A DNA stretch of 64,000 nt from Mesorhizobium loti (GTDB lineage Bacteria > Pseudomonadota > Alphaproteobacteria > Rhizobiales > Rhizobiaceae), in NCBI GenBank assembly GCA_014189435.1, contig CP050293.1, positions 935,001 through 999,000 on the forward strand. The letters are read 5' to 3'. The translations under genes were made by a program, and so were the position numbers. Under the pieces are notes generated by a model that worked only from the letters and a program-made list of their open reading frames with translations, searched no databases and was not told the DNA's origin. This document shows positions 1 to 10,100 of this stretch, piece by piece (the stretch's first letter is position 1; every line of letters begins with the position of its first letter).

Positions 1-168
1 GATCTCGCCGGCCAGTGTCTCCAGGTTCTTGGTGCGATAGTTGCTGACCAGCCCGGGTGCTGCGATGGCCGCGACGAGGGCCATGATCGCCAGCACGACC
101 AGCATTTCGACCAGGGTGAATCCGGCCGTTGCATGTGCCGGCGCGTCGGCTCTCGGCGCGGCTGTCAT
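1..168 (-). CDS. Type II secretion pseudopilin (GspH/GspG-like), 3' end outside window
   Basis: The visible 56 residues have a short basic leader ending in Gly, then FTLVEMLVVLAIMALVAAIAAP. That is the prepilin signature: cleavage after Gly, Phe +1, Glu +5, and a hydrophobic helix that packs in the pseudopilus. The start codon at 168 overlaps the gspF stop (ATGA), so the two are translationally coupled. In the family the leader is cut and the new N-terminus methylated by prepilin peptidase; no peptidase gene is visible here. The C-terminal domain that separates the major pseudopilin GspG from the minor GspH lies outside the window. The text after the helix (LVSNYRTKNLETLAGEI) seems nearer to GspH, but this is weak. 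Confidence 0.8.
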   Translation of the reverse strand, partial: MTAAPRADAPAHATAGFTLVEMLVVLAIMALVAAIAAPGLVSNYRTKNLETLAGEI

Positions 169-1382
169 TGCAGCGCCAGATCGTTGATGCTGAGGATGGT
201 GGTCATCACCGAAATGACCAGGCTGCCGACGAGAAAACCAAGTGAAATCGTCAGCGCCGGGGTCAGCAGCTTTAGCACCGTGTCGATGCGTCGGGTGAGC
301 GTCAGCTGAAGCATTTTCGCCGCCCGATCCAGCACCACGGGAAGGGCGTTGGCCTCTTCGCCGAGCGAGACCAGCGACATCGTCGCATTGTCGAAAATCC
401 CCGCCTTGACGATCGCGCCATGCAGGCGCGCGCCATTGGCGACGGTTTCTTCGATCGCTGCAAAGCTTGCCGCCAGTGAACTCTGCCTGGAGACGTTGGC
501 GGCCAGGCCAAGCGCCTCGGTCATCGCCACGCCATTGCCGAGCAACAGCGCAAGCGTTTCCAGATAGCGCGCGATCACCGCATCCCTGACCAGCGCGCCG
601 ATCAGCGGGATCTTCAACAGCCAATGCGAGAGGCGTTTTCTGGCACCGGTGGACCGGGACAGGAAAAGCCAGGCAAGCAGGCTGAGGACCGCCGCCAGCG
701 GGAACACGAACGGATAGTCGCGGAACACCGTGCCGAATGCTGAAAGCATGGTCATGGTGAACGGTTTTGGGGCGGATGAGCCCTCGAAGATCGGTTCCAG
801 GGCCGGCACCAGGACCGTCGCCAGGATGACCAGCGCCCCGCTCATGACCAGCAGCAGGAAGGCGGGATAGGCCAGGGCCTCGATGATTGCCGCACGGCGC
901 TTGGCCGTTGCCTCATACGTGTCCGCCAGCCGCTGGCATATATAGGCCATCTTGCCGCTGCGCTCGCCGCTGGCGAGCAGAGCGGCAACGTCGGAGGTGA
1001 TGCCCGGCAGGCCGGCAAAGGCTTCGGCGATCGGCCGACCGCCGGTCGTCAGATCGAGTACCGATTGCAGCTGCTGGCGCCGCTGACCGTTGGCTTCGCC
1101 TGAAATAACCGCATGCAAGGCGCGGTCGACGGTGAAACCGGCGTTCAGAAGCACCGAAAGCTCTGAAAACAGCCGACCGAGATCGACCCTGCGGGTAAAC
1201 GTCAGCGCGCTGCGCCCCGGCAGGCGAAGCTGCTGCTTGTCGCTGTTCACAGGCGCAAGATGATAGGAACGGCGGCCCTGCTGCGCCAGTTTGCGCGCCG
1301 CGTCCTGCTTGGTCGACGCATCGAGAACGCCGGTCTCGGTGCTGCCGTCGACGAGATAGGCGCGATAGGCAAAGGCCGGCAT
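165..1382 (-). CDS. gspF: Type II secretion inner-membrane platform protein GspF
   Basis: A 405-residue protein of normal GspF length. It has two T2SSF cytoplasmic repeats (about 65-185 and 265-390) and three hydrophobic segments near residues 168-200, 223-243 and 370-400. GspF forms the membrane platform that couples the GspE ATPase to pseudopilus assembly. The first codon shares its A with the gspE stop (TGATG), and the stop overlaps the pseudopilin start, so the gene sits inside a coupled operon. The N-terminus (MPAFAYRAYLVDGS) is the usual short beta element of GspF/PilC. PilC of type IV pili is the alternative, but the gspK/L/M neighbours favour type II secretion. Confidence 0.9.
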   Translation of the reverse strand: MPAFAYRAYLVDGSTETGVLDASTKQDAARKLAQQGRRSYHLAPVNSDKQQLRLPGRSALTFTRRVDLGRLFSELSVLLNAGFTVDRALHAVISGEANGQRRQQLQSVLDLTTGGRPIAEAFAGLPGITSDVAALLASGERSGKMAYICQRLADTYEATAKRRAAIIEALAYPAFLLLVMSGALVILATVLVPALEPIFEGSSAPKPFTMTMLSAFGTVFRDYPFVFPLAAVLSLLAWLFLSRSTGARKRLSHWLLKIPLIGALVRDAVIARYLETLALLLGNGVAMTEALGLAANVSRQSSLAASFAAIEETVANGARLHGAIVKAGIFDNATMSLVSLGEEANALPVVLDRAAKMLQLTLTRRIDTVLKLLTPALTISLGFLVGSLVISVMTTILSINDLALQ

Positions 1383-3025
1383 CAGCCGCCTCCCGCGAGA
1401 TCGATGACACGCCGGACCTCGTCCATCGTGGTGACCTGTGATCGGGCAAGGGCTGTCGCGTGGGCCGACATCGGCACGAGGTCGTCCTCGGCGGCAATCC
1501 GGCCGATCTCCATCTCGCCGGCACCCTGGTCGATAAGCTCGGCGATGCGCGGCGACACCTGCAGCATTTCGTAGGTCACCGTGCGCCCGCTGTAGCCGGA
1601 GCCATTGCAGGTGCGGCAGGCCGGACCGGTCTGTTCCGCGCCGTGGCAGGTCGGGCAGATACGGCGCAACAGCCGCTGTGCGATGACGCCCCTGATCGTC
1701 GCGCCGAGCAGGTAGCCGTCGATGCCCATGTCGCGAAGCCGCGTCAGCGCGCCCGCGGCACTGTTGGTGTGGAGTGTCGAAAACACCAGGTGGCCGGTCA
1801 GGGCCGCCTGGACCGCGACCTGCGCCGTCTCGCGATCGCGAATTTCACCGAGCAGGATGATGTCGGGGTCCTGCCGCAGGATCGAACGCAGCGCGGCGGC
1901 AAAGTCGAGGTCGATCGCCGGGTTGACCTGCAGCTGGGTGATGCCCGCCATCCGGTATTCGACCGGGTCCTCGACGGTGAAGATCTTGACGTCCGGCCGC
2001 GAACGCTCGGCGAGTATGGAATACAGCGTCGTCGTCTTGCCGCTGCCGGTCGGCCCGGTGATCAGCACGATGCCGTTGGCGGCTTGCGACATGGAGCGGA
2101 TCTTGGCTTGCGCGGCACCGTCGAAACCCAGTTTCTCCAGCTTCAATTCGACGCCGGCGCGGTCAAGAATTCGAAGCACGATGGCTTCGCCGTGAATCGA
2201 CGGAATGACCGAGACGCGCAAGTCGACGTCGCGGCCGCGCACGGCGATGCGCATGCGTCCATCCTGCGGCAAGCGCCGTTCGGCAATGTTGAGCCGCGAC
2301 AGGATCTTGATGCGGGTGGAGATGCCGGACAGCATCGCAATCGATGCTGTGTCGACGGTGGACAGCATGCCGTCATGCCTGAAGCGGATGCGAACGTGAT
2401 CTTCGAGTGGCTCGATGTGGATGTCGGTGGCCCTTGCATCGACCGCCTTGTGGATGGTCTCTGCGACGAAGCGGACGATCGGCGCCTCGCGGGCAAAATC
2501 CTTCAACCGTTCGAGGTCGTCGGGGCCGAAGTCCAGGATCTCGCCACCGCCGCCGCCATTTGAAACGGCCGCCAGGGCCGATTGCTCGATGCGATCGATG
2601 CATTCGGTGATCGTGCGCCTTGGCAAGATACGCAGCGCCAGTGTCCGCTCATAGTGAAAGGCGAGCGCGTCGATGGTTGCCGAGGAGAACGGATCGGCGA
2701 CGGCGACAACCAGCCGCTCGGCATCCATCCGCAGCGGCAGGATGGCGTTTTCCCTGAGATAGACCAGCGGCACGCTTGCCAGCATTTCGGGGCTGACCTG
2801 TTCGGGAATCTCGACCGGCGTCGGTGCCTGGAGATAGCGGCTGAGGCTGTTGGCAAGCTCCTGCTCGCCGATCAGCCCGAGTTCGGTCATCACCGTATCG
2901 AACGGGTGTCCTGACGTCCGCGATGCTCCCAAGGCGCGTTGGGCCGCGTGCGCGGTCAGCACCTTCTCGCCCTCGAGAAAGGCCAGAAACGCCTCTATTC
3001 CCTGGGGCTGGACGGGAGCGTTCAT
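1382..3025 (-). CDS. gspE: Type II secretion assembly ATPase GspE
   Basis: A 547-residue cytoplasmic hexameric ATPase that powers pseudopilus assembly. An N-terminal MshEN-like domain (about 1-140) is followed by the secretion ATPase core. The core has Walker A GPTGSGKTTTLYS near residue 325, an Asp box, and Walker B with DPDIILLGEIRDRETA. A tetracysteine zinc loop (CPTCHGAEQTGPACRTC) near residues 455-475 is typical of GspE. I chose the ATG at 3025 because it overlaps the gspK stop as ATGA; an in-frame start at 3034 would add three residues. A PilB-type role is unlikely given gspK, L and M next to it. Confidence 0.92.
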   Translation of the reverse strand: MNAPVQPQGIEAFLAFLEGEKVLTAHAAQRALGASRTSGHPFDTVMTELGLIGEQELANSLSRYLQAPTPVEIPEQVSPEMLASVPLVYLRENAILPLRMDAERLVVAVADPFSSATIDALAFHYERTLALRILPRRTITECIDRIEQSALAAVSNGGGGGEILDFGPDDLERLKDFAREAPIVRFVAETIHKAVDARATDIHIEPLEDHVRIRFRHDGMLSTVDTASIAMLSGISTRIKILSRLNIAERRLPQDGRMRIAVRGRDVDLRVSVIPSIHGEAIVLRILDRAGVELKLEKLGFDGAAQAKIRSMSQAANGIVLITGPTGSGKTTTLYSILAERSRPDVKIFTVEDPVEYRMAGITQLQVNPAIDLDFAAALRSILRQDPDIILLGEIRDRETAQVAVQAALTGHLVFSTLHTNSAAGALTRLRDMGIDGYLLGATIRGVIAQRLLRRICPTCHGAEQTGPACRTCNGSGYSGRTVTYEMLQVSPRIAELIDQGAGEMEIGRIAAEDDLVPMSAHATALARSQVTTMDEVRRVIDLAGGG

Positions 3026-3942
3026 GAGCTCCACCCCTGCAGGAGCTGTGCCGCCTCGGTGCCGAAAAGCACCTCGCAGCCGGCACTGCCGGCGACTGCC
3101 GGCAATGTGCCGGCGTCACGCGCCGGGCTTCGCGAGACGCGCCAGAATGCCGTGTCGCTGACCGGAGATTTCTCGATGATGAACCCGGCTTCGCCCGTGA
3201 TCCCGGATCCGTCGCGTCTGACGACCACGTCGACCGTGTAGGCCGATGCCTCGGCCGCCTGAACGACCGCGGCGCTGGAACCGGTGGCAAGAGCCGCGCG
3301 AAGACGGCTCGGCGCACGATCGGCGCTGATCGTGCCGCGCTTCGAGTTGACCGTGAAGGCGGCATGGAGGGCCTGCAGCGGCACCGACGCAAGTGCCGAG
3401 AATTCCTGCAGCTCAGACACCGATTCGAACGGCGCCTGCTTGTCTTGCGGCGGCCCGACGGCGCTTCTGGGCCGGGGCTGGCCGGCGAACAGCTTGGCGT
3501 TGTCACGAAACCGGATCGCGGCCTCGGCCAGCGCTTGCGACGCCTGCTGCTCGAAGCCGAGCGACGCAAAACCGAGCGCCAGCAAATGGTCGTCGGCGGC
3601 ATTGAGATCGATCAGCCCGCCATGATCCTGGACGCGCACATCGAAACTGAACGCACCCGACCGGCACGCCGCCGGCGTGGAATCCAGCGCAAATGTCTTC
3701 GTCCCCGAGCCGCCGGTCAATTCGCTCGCGACCACATTGCCCAGGCCCTCGGCAAGCAGCGACAGGCGCTCCTGCTCGACCTCGTTGTTGGCGATCATCA
3801 GCCGCGTCTTCGCCGTCACGGCAAAGGGAACGACGATCGCTGAGACGATCAGCATGAACACCAGCACGGCGACCAGCGAAAAGCCGCTGCTTGCGCTTTC
3901 GTCGCCTGCGCTTGCCCTGTCGTGAGAGGTGCGGTCGCTCAT
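3022..3942 (-). CDS. gspK: Type II secretion minor pseudopilin GspK
   Basis: A 306-residue protein with a hydrophobic N-terminal helix after GFSLVAVLVFMLIVSAIVVPF. This is the pseudopilin leader, but with the non-consensus residue at +5 expected for GspK, the tip subunit that lacks Glu5. The large globular region contains LIDLNAADDHLLALGF, like the helix-hairpin-helix segment usual in GspK. The start at 3942 overlaps the upstream stop (ATGA), and the stop overlaps the gspE start. GspK caps the pseudopilus with GspI and GspJ; neither of those is in the window. Confidence 0.82.
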   Translation of the reverse strand: MSDRTSHDRASAGDESASSGFSLVAVLVFMLIVSAIVVPFAVTAKTRLMIANNEVEQERLSLLAEGLGNVVASELTGGSGTKTFALDSTPAACRSGAFSFDVRVQDHGGLIDLNAADDHLLALGFASLGFEQQASQALAEAAIRFRDNAKLFAGQPRPRSAVGPPQDKQAPFESVSELQEFSALASVPLQALHAAFTVNSKRGTISADRAPSRLRAALATGSSAAVVQAAEASAYTVDVVVRRDGSGITGEAGFIIEKSPVSDTAFWRVSRSPARDAGTLPAVAGSAGCEVLFGTEAAQLLQGWSS

Positions 3943-4505
3943 AATTCCGGGACCGGCGGAGGTGGCGGGGGCGGTGGTGGTGGCGGGAGGTTCTTCCACG
4001 GCGGATAAAGCAGGATGCGCGCCACCTTGCCATCCCGCTCGAGCACGGCCTGATCCTTGTCGATCGCCGACACCTTCCAGCCATCGACGGTCTCGCCATT
4101 GCCGTACCAGACAGCCGCGTCGCTGCCGGCGACGCGCAGCAGCGCCTTTGCCGCACCGCCGCTTCTGCTGATGCCCAGAAGCGATGGCGCAGCGGCCGGT
4201 GCGGCTTCGGGCGGCGGTACCGGCTGCTCGGCGGGTGCGACGGCAACCTCCACCGGCTGCGGCGCTGCCGGCGGCGGCACGATTTTCCGGCGGGTCGGCG
4301 TGAACAGCGGACGCTGGAACGTCTCGCTGAAATCGCCGGCTTCGGGAAACTGTAGCGATCCCGCCGCTGATGCCAATGCGCCGTCATGCCCTTTCCCGGA
4401 GGCGACCGGCGTGGTGTCGACCGGCGTGCTGTAGAGCGCGACATTGACCAGGACGAGGCCCGCAATCATGGCCGCGATCGCCAGGCTGGCGAATTTCCGG
4501 GTCAT
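3939..4505 (-). CDS. GspC/GspN-like inner-membrane protein with polyproline C-terminus
   Basis: A 188-residue protein with an N-terminal membrane anchor (residues about 8-26), a periplasmic Pro/Ala linker, and a small beta-rich domain. The segment FQRPLFTPTRR followed by LLGISRSGGAAKALLRV and WYGNGETVDGWKV resembles the homology-region fold of GspC and related GspN-type subunits, which connect the inner-membrane platform to the secretin. The protein ends in eleven consecutive prolines followed by VPEL, just before the overlapping gspK start. In general such runs stall ribosomes and need EF-P. The family assignment is by motif only. Confidence 0.6.
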   Translation of the reverse strand: MTRKFASLAIAAMIAGLVLVNVALYSTPVDTTPVASGKGHDGALASAAGSLQFPEAGDFSETFQRPLFTPTRRKIVPPPAAPQPVEVAVAPAEQPVPPPEAAPAAAPSLLGISRSGGAAKALLRVAGSDAAVWYGNGETVDGWKVSAIDKDQAVLERDGKVARILLYPPWKNLPPPPPPPPPPPVPEL

Positions 4506-5101
4506 GGCTTGACCCCACCGGGTGGCGGCGCGGCTTGCGTTTGCAGCGGGCCGTAAAACAGGATCTCGGCAAAGATCTCGGGATCGCCGGTCCGTCCTGC
4601 AGCCGGTCCGACATCGGTCGTGCGCAGCGTGGCCTCGCGAATGAACAGCACCGGCAGCGAGGTTTCGATGGCGAGGACGGCGTTGTGAATGCCTTCCAGC
4701 GGCCCCGAAAGGTTGGCCCGCAGGCCGATGAAATCGACGCCGGCTTCGCTGAGCACCGGTGCATTGCCGGCCGACAGCACGCTGACCCCGTTGGCGACGG
4801 CGATCGCATTCAGCCGCTTTTGCAGCCCGCCGCGAATGATCGCTTCGCTCTCGCCGGTGAGGAACTCGGGATTTGCGGCGACCACCGGGCTGGCGGCGCT
4901 ATCGAGGCGCTTGGCCAGGGCCGCCACGCTCTGCAGCTGGCCGAGAAGCTCGCGCTTTTCCTCGATCCCGGCTTGCGCCGAGGCGACGCTGTCGAGCGCC
5001 GCGAACGCCACCCAGGCCAAGATACAGGCCGTCACCGCTGCAAGGGCCAAGGCGATCAGGCGACGGACCAGCGGCCTTGTGTCGAGGATGGCGGAGAGCA
5101 T
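4502..5101 (-). CDS. gspM: Type II secretion protein GspM
   Basis: A 199-residue bitopic protein. A single membrane segment near residues 14-33 is followed by a helical region (EEKRELLGQLQSVAALAKRL) and a ferredoxin-like periplasmic domain. This is the layout of GspM, which pairs with GspL in the inner-membrane platform. The stop overlaps the next start (ATGA), and only 2 bp separate it from gspL. Sequence conservation in this family is low, so the call rests mainly on topology, length and position between gspL and the GspC/N-like gene. Confidence 0.72.
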   Translation of the reverse strand: MLSAILDTRPLVRRLIALALAAVTACILAWVAFAALDSVASAQAGIEEKRELLGQLQSVAALAKRLDSAASPVVAANPEFLTGESEAIIRGGLQKRLNAIAVANGVSVLSAGNAPVLSEAGVDFIGLRANLSGPLEGIHNAVLAIETSLPVLFIREATLRTTDVGPAAGRTGDPEIFAEILFYGPLQTQAAPPPGGVKP

Positions 5102-5103
5102 CG

Positions 5104-6153
5104 TCAGAGCGCTCCGATCTTTGCCGAAATGGTGAAGTGCTCGCCGTCCTGGCCGGGAACCCTGACCACGGGCGCGGCGAATTCGGGCGCCGAAAACAGC
5201 GGCGAGGCGTCGAGCGGCTGGATCAGTTCGGCGGCGGAGGCTGAAAACCCTGTAATGGTCAGGTCGTCGCCCTTGGCGGAAAGATCGGTCAGCCAGGCCG
5301 TGTCGGGAAGCAGGTGCGTCAGCTCGGCCCAGACGCGAACCAGCGACGCCGTGGTCTTCTTTTCCTGGCGGATTTTTTCGATCTGCTCGATGCCGGCCTG
5401 GCGCTTCTGCAGCGAGCTGCGTGCCGCCTTGGCCAGCACCTGCGCATCGGCGATCTGCGCGTCAAGGTCCGCCCCTGCCTGCCAACTGCGCCAATGCGCA
5501 TGGGCAAAGGTGACCAGCACCGCTCCGGCCAGCACCGAACAGGCCGCGACCCAGGCGGTTCTGCCGCGCCGGTCGCGGGCCGTCGGTGGCCAGATGGCGG
5601 CGAGGCTGAGCGGATCGGCCCGCAGCGTGCTGTCCGGTTGCGACAGCGACAGGCTGCGGACGGACCCGCCGGCCCGGCGCACCGCGTCCGACACGGCGGC
5701 AAGCGTCTTCGCCTTGACGACATGGTAGCGGCAGTCCTGTTCAGCGTGCCTGGCGAAGACGACATGCACCTGCGCCGGGTCGATCGGCGTGGTGGCCAGA
5801 AGGTCGAGCTCGGCCATGTCCCGGGCCTGGCGAAGCGGCAGCCGCCGCGCCGCCAGTTGCCGGGTCAGGAACAGCCCGGGCAGGACCCGGATATCGAAGG
5901 TCGGCCGCTTGCGCCGAGGCCCGCCCTGGAGAAGCGCCAGAACCTCGTCCGAGGATGCGGTGAGCGCCAACGGGATCGATTGGAACTCCGGCGCATTGGC
6001 CTCGCGGGCACGGATGCCGTCATCCGCCAGGGTGACGATCCAGTCGCTGGTGGAAGATTGCTTTTGCCTGGGAACAATCCGCGTCCAGACCCCTCGCAGC
6101 TCATCGAGCCACCAGTCGAGGAAATCCAGAACCTGCGCGTTGAGTGTCGCCAC
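5104..6153 (-). CDS. gspL: Type II secretion protein GspL
   Basis: A 349-residue protein with a cytoplasmic actin-like N-terminal part (about 1-190), one membrane segment (about 197-215), then a coiled region and a small periplasmic domain with the PilN-like sequence VRVWAELTHLLPDTAWLTDL. GspL anchors GspE to the membrane and dimerises with GspM. It is the first gene of the visible minus-strand cluster, so the operon promoter should lie just above 6153. No secretin gene (gspD) is present upstream in the window. A PilM/PilN fusion is the alternative reading. Confidence 0.8.
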   Translation of the reverse strand: MATLNAQVLDFLDWWLDELRGVWTRIVPRQKQSSTSDWIVTLADDGIRAREANAPEFQSIPLALTASSDEVLALLQGGPRRKRPTFDIRVLPGLFLTRQLAARRLPLRQARDMAELDLLATTPIDPAQVHVVFARHAEQDCRYHVVKAKTLAAVSDAVRRAGGSVRSLSLSQPDSTLRADPLSLAAIWPPTARDRRGRTAWVAACSVLAGAVLVTFAHAHWRSWQAGADLDAQIADAQVLAKAARSSLQKRQAGIEQIEKIRQEKKTTASLVRVWAELTHLLPDTAWLTDLSAKGDDLTITGFSASAAELIQPLDASPLFSAPEFAAPVVRVPGQDGEHFTISAKIGAL

Positions 6154-6650
6154 AACCAGCCGCCCGCCACCCCGGCTGATTCTCGGCCGAGGTTTTCAAG
6201 GTGAGATTACTACAGATGCCGATGTGATGCGGATATTTGCGAAAGCACGGCAGGCCGATTAGTCACAGCTTTGTTGTCTTGAGGGCCTGCGGCCGTTCGC
6301 CAGGTTCGATCATCACTGCCAATCAGGCTGGAGTTGTCCGACAGCCTTCGGCATAAATATCCGGCAGACCGCTGCCCTTTGGGGCGCCAATAGCCGTGCT
6401 GACGCCAGGCCGCATAAATACTTGGCTCGGTTGGGAGTTGTCTGGCTCCATCGTGCCGATACGAGTACTATCCATACATGTACAATACATCAAAGTGTAA
6501 ATTAGATTCTCCTTATGAATAAAGCGAAGATTTTCTTAACCCGTTTCTTCACGGGCTCTTAACAGGCCATCACGGATGTGTTACCGATTTTGCTTGCGGG
6601 GGTAGTGCGGCGATCATCGCCTCAAACCCGGAAAAGCGGCGGAGAGTTTC
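6154..6650. other. Intergenic region between the T2SS cluster and the RTX locus
   Basis: About 500 bp between divergent transcription units, with no convincing coding region. It shifts from GC-rich to AT-rich near 6440. It must hold the promoter of the minus-strand gsp operon and probably one for the plus-strand RTX locus, but I see no clear -35/-10 pair. The one clear structure is the dyad at 6540-6555. Confidence 0.5.
6540..6555. promoter_or_regulatory. Inverted repeat CCCGT-N6-ACGGG
   Basis: A perfect 5-bp dyad with a 6-nt spacer (TTCTTC), flanked by CTTAA on the left and CTCTTAA on the right. No T tract follows, so it is not a terminator. It could be an operator in the divergent region, but no regulator gene lies nearby to pair with it. 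Confidence 0.3.
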
Positions 6651-6851
6651 ATGGTGTCGGGCGCCACGCTTGGCATAGTCGTCTCTGTGTGTGGTAACGC
6701 GAGAGGGCTTGCTCGCCATGGATATATCGAAGGTGTCGCTTCCGAAGATTCTGCCATGCAGGTTCGGCCTGTGAATCGTGGCGGCTCCTTGCTTTGTTTG
6801 CTATTCAGGCTACTGCGTCGAGCGGGTTTGCTGTGCGTAAATGACAAATAA
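6651..6851 (+). CDS. Possible small protein, unknown function
   Basis: A 66-codon reading frame opened by ATG with a reasonable ribosome-binding site (GGCGGAGAG, about 5 nt upstream). It overlaps the start of the next gene by 11 bp. The product is short and basic with a Leu-rich stretch near its C-terminus and no recognisable domain. Overlapping frames on the other strand weaken the case. If translated it could be a leader peptide coupled to the membrane-protein gene downstream. Confidence 0.22.
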   Translation: MVSGATLGIVVSVCGNARGLARHGYIEGVASEDSAMQVRPVNRGGSLLCLLFRLLRRAGLLCVNDK

Positions 6852-7155
6852 AACTTTGAATTTATTGGTTATTTTACTGTGGGTTGCGGTTTTTTTAGCG
6901 GCGTTAATTCTTGGCATAACGCTTGATTTGGATTACCTACTCGCATTTACTGCAATGACTATTGTAGTCTGCATAATTGTCACGTGGAAACAAAGAACTG
7001 TTGTCGTCAACGTAACGGCAACGGTATTTTACGTGATATCTTCGACCGTATTGATTAAGGCATCTGAAGCGATTGACGTTAGAGTAATAGTAGTATTGCT
7101 TTTCCTGTCTGTATTGTATGTTTTTGGTGGATCTAGGGGTGATAAAGGTGCCTGA
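6841..7155 (+). CDS. Small AT-rich four-helix membrane protein, unknown function
   Basis: A 104-residue, very hydrophobic protein with four predicted membrane segments (about 7-27, 30-49, 52-73 and 80-98) and short loops. I recognise no family. Base composition is markedly AT-rich compared with the rest of the window and matches only the first 600 bp of the downstream RTX gene, which it overlaps by 8 bp if that gene starts at GTG 7148. The overlap implies coupled expression. Candidate roles are membrane anchor, export helper or protective (immunity-like) partner of the RTX protein; nothing in the sequence decides between them. Confidence 0.6.
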   Translation: MTNKTLNLLVILLWVAVFLAALILGITLDLDYLLAFTAMTIVVCIIVTWKQRTVVVNVTATVFYVISSTVLIKASEAIDVRVIVVLLFLSVLYVFGGSRGDKGA

Positions 7156-10100
7156 AATAAATACCGCCAGCTTTACAGGATGGCAGCAAGATTACATAAA
7201 TGACAATTTTCCAGACGGTAACGTTCCTGTTGACGTCATCAATTTCTTCACGTTAACTGCGGATGTTGTAGATATTCTGGCAACTGCTGCGGACCACATT
7301 GTTGATTTTGTGGCATCGCCGACCGCCGCGCAGCGTGCAGTTGTATCGACGGCGTTGGGGCGGCTTTCCCTGGTCTCGGGTTCCTTGGGGCTCGCCGGTT
7401 CCGTTGCCGTAGACATTATCAAAATTAACAATGCGATCGATGCTGGAGATATAGATGGTAGCCTAGCGCTGGTGCATCGAATGGGCTGGGGGATGGTGGC
7501 GACCGCAATCGGAGCTGCCGCTCTCGTTGTCTTTTTTCCGAGCTGGCCTATTATAGCTTCATTGCCATTATTCTATACTGCTGGCGAAATTTTGTACGAC
7601 CATTGGGACGGAATTACCGATTTTTTTGGATACTCGCTTGGTTTTTTTGATGACTTATTCGACCAGTTTGCGGATTTCCCGGTGTTTTCCGGTAGTTTGT
7701 TCTATAGCTTTTTTGATTTATTTGGCTCTCCTCTCCTGAACATCTTCCACGACCCCCTTATCCTTGATCTCAACGGCGACGGCATCCACCTTTCCCCGCT
7801 CGATGGCTCCACGGTCCATTTCGACTATGACGGCGACGGCTTTGCCGAGCGCACCGGCTGGGTGTCGGCGGATGACGGTATTCTGGTTGTCGATGCCAAC
7901 GGAAACGGCGCCGTCGACGGTGTGTCCGAACTCTTCGGCTCGTCCACGCAGGACGGCTTTGCCGTTCTGGAGACTTTCGACACCAATGGCGACGGCAAGA
8001 TCGATGCGTCCGATGCGGTGTTCAGCACGCTCAGGGTCTGGCAGGACCTCGATCAGGATGGTGTGTCAGACGCCGGCGAGATGATGACGCTGGCCGAGGC
8101 CGGCATCGTCTCGATCGCGCTGACACGAACCGATGTTGTTGGCACCAACTCCGGCCATGATGTCGGCTACGAAGCCTTGTTCACGCGGGCGAACGGCACG
8201 ACCGGCACCGCGCAGACCATCTATTTCCAGACCGACCGTCAGGACACGCGCGCCGACAACACGCCCAACTTCACGCCGGCCGAAGGTGTCGACAAGCTGC
8301 CGCAATTGCCGGGGTCCGGCCAGATCAATTCGATCGCCTGGATGGCGACGCAGGATGCCGCGTTCAAGGCAGACTGGACTGCGCTGACCGATGCCGCGGC
8401 GACACTGTCGCCGGAGCAGTTGCGTTCTGCCTTCGAGGATCTGCTGCTGCGCTGGGCGTCCGTGAACGGGATCGCCGAGGGCGCGCGCGGGCAGTATGTC
8501 GACGCCCAGCATCTGGCCTTTGTCGAGAAGTTCTTCGGCGTCGGATACAAGGAACTCTATATAGGTCAGCAGCTCTCGACCTCGCCGACGACGCAACAGT
8601 TCGGGGCCAACATCGAAGCCAGCTTCGACCAGATCGTCGACGTCATGCTGACGGCCTTCCTGGCTCAGACGGCCGGGAGCACGATCGCCAGAGGCGGCGA
8701 TTTGCTGGGCGCTCTGGAAAGCCCCTATTTCTTCTATGCCTTGCTCGACTTCCGGCATGAATGGCCGACGGGCACCGAGCCGCCGGAAACGCCCGGCAAT
8801 GTCGGCATGGTGCTCGACCTCATCAAGGGGATGATGCCGGAGGCGACCGGGGCGGCGGCAAGTTATCTCGTCAAGACGATCGCCGGGCTGGAGGGGGTGG
8901 TGTCGGCTGCCTTCGAGGGTGATCGCGCCGCCTATCTGACGACGGCCAACACCGTGCTCTCGACGATCGCCGATCACGACCTTCGGCTGATCGCCACGGA
9001 AATCGCCGACGGAACAGCAGCGCTTGGAACGGATAGTGCCGACGGCATGGTCCGTACCGATGGCGACAATGTGTTTGTCGGCGGCAAGGGCGACGATCTG
9101 TTGGTCTCCGGAGCCGGCAGCGACCTGTTTGTCTATACGCGCGGCGACGGCACCGACTACATCCGCGACAGCTCGACGTCGCTGGTTGAAAAAGACACCT
9201 TGCTGCTCACCAATCTGGCGGCAACGGACCTCACCTTCGAACGGATCGGCAACGATCTGATCTTGAAGATTTCGGGCTCGACCGAGAAGATCGTCTCGGA
9301 GGATTTCTTCGCCAACTGGGGCACGAAGAATCTCGGCATCGACCAGATACGCTTTGCCGATGGTTCGTTGATGGACCGCGAGGCGATCCGCAGCCACACA
9401 ACCACTGTCGGCGATGGCCGCGACAACCTCGTTCAGGACTCAGCGCTCAACGACGTTCTGCAGGGCGGCAAGGGCGACGACGAAATCAGGATCGGCGCCG
9501 GCAACGACACGATCCTCTATGCCGCGGGTGACGGGTTCGACGTCATCAACGACACCAGCGGCGTCAAGACGGAGATCGACAGGCTTGTCCTGGCCAACAT
9601 GATGCCGTCCGATGTCGAGCTGTCACGTGTCGGCAACGCGCTGACCATCAAGATCCTGGCGACCGGTGAAGTCATCACCGACAAGATGTTCTTCTACCAG
9701 AGCGGCGCTCCCGGCCAGTTGAACGACTGGAGCGATCATGGCTGGGGTATCGACAGGATACAGTTTGCAAGCGGTGCGGTGTGGGACCGGCAGACGATCG
9801 TCAAGGAGGCTTGGATCCGCGGGGACGGCAAGGCCAACGGCCTTTCCGGTTCGGCACTCAATGATACCTTCACCAGCGGCCACGGCGACGACGCCATGGA
9901 TGGCGGTGCCGGAGCTGACACATACGTGTGGAAAAAAGGGGATGGTAGCGACTATATTGCTGACAACGTCAACAATCCTTCTGACGTCGACAAGCTTATT
10001 CTTTCGGATGTCTATGTCAGCGATGTAGAATTTTCGTATAACGGAGATAGCCTGCAGATAACCGTGGGGTCCTCTGGCGAAGTCATCTCTGTCGGCAATT

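Noticed and set aside
6614..6847. Minus-strand frame of 77 codons in the T2SS/RTX gap
   Set aside because: No ribosome-binding site or recognisable domain, and it overlaps the better supported plus-strand candidates.
8066..9397. Minus-strand open frame of 443 codons opposite the RTX N-terminal half
   Set aside because: Antisense shadow of GC-rich third positions, with no domain and no ribosome-binding site.
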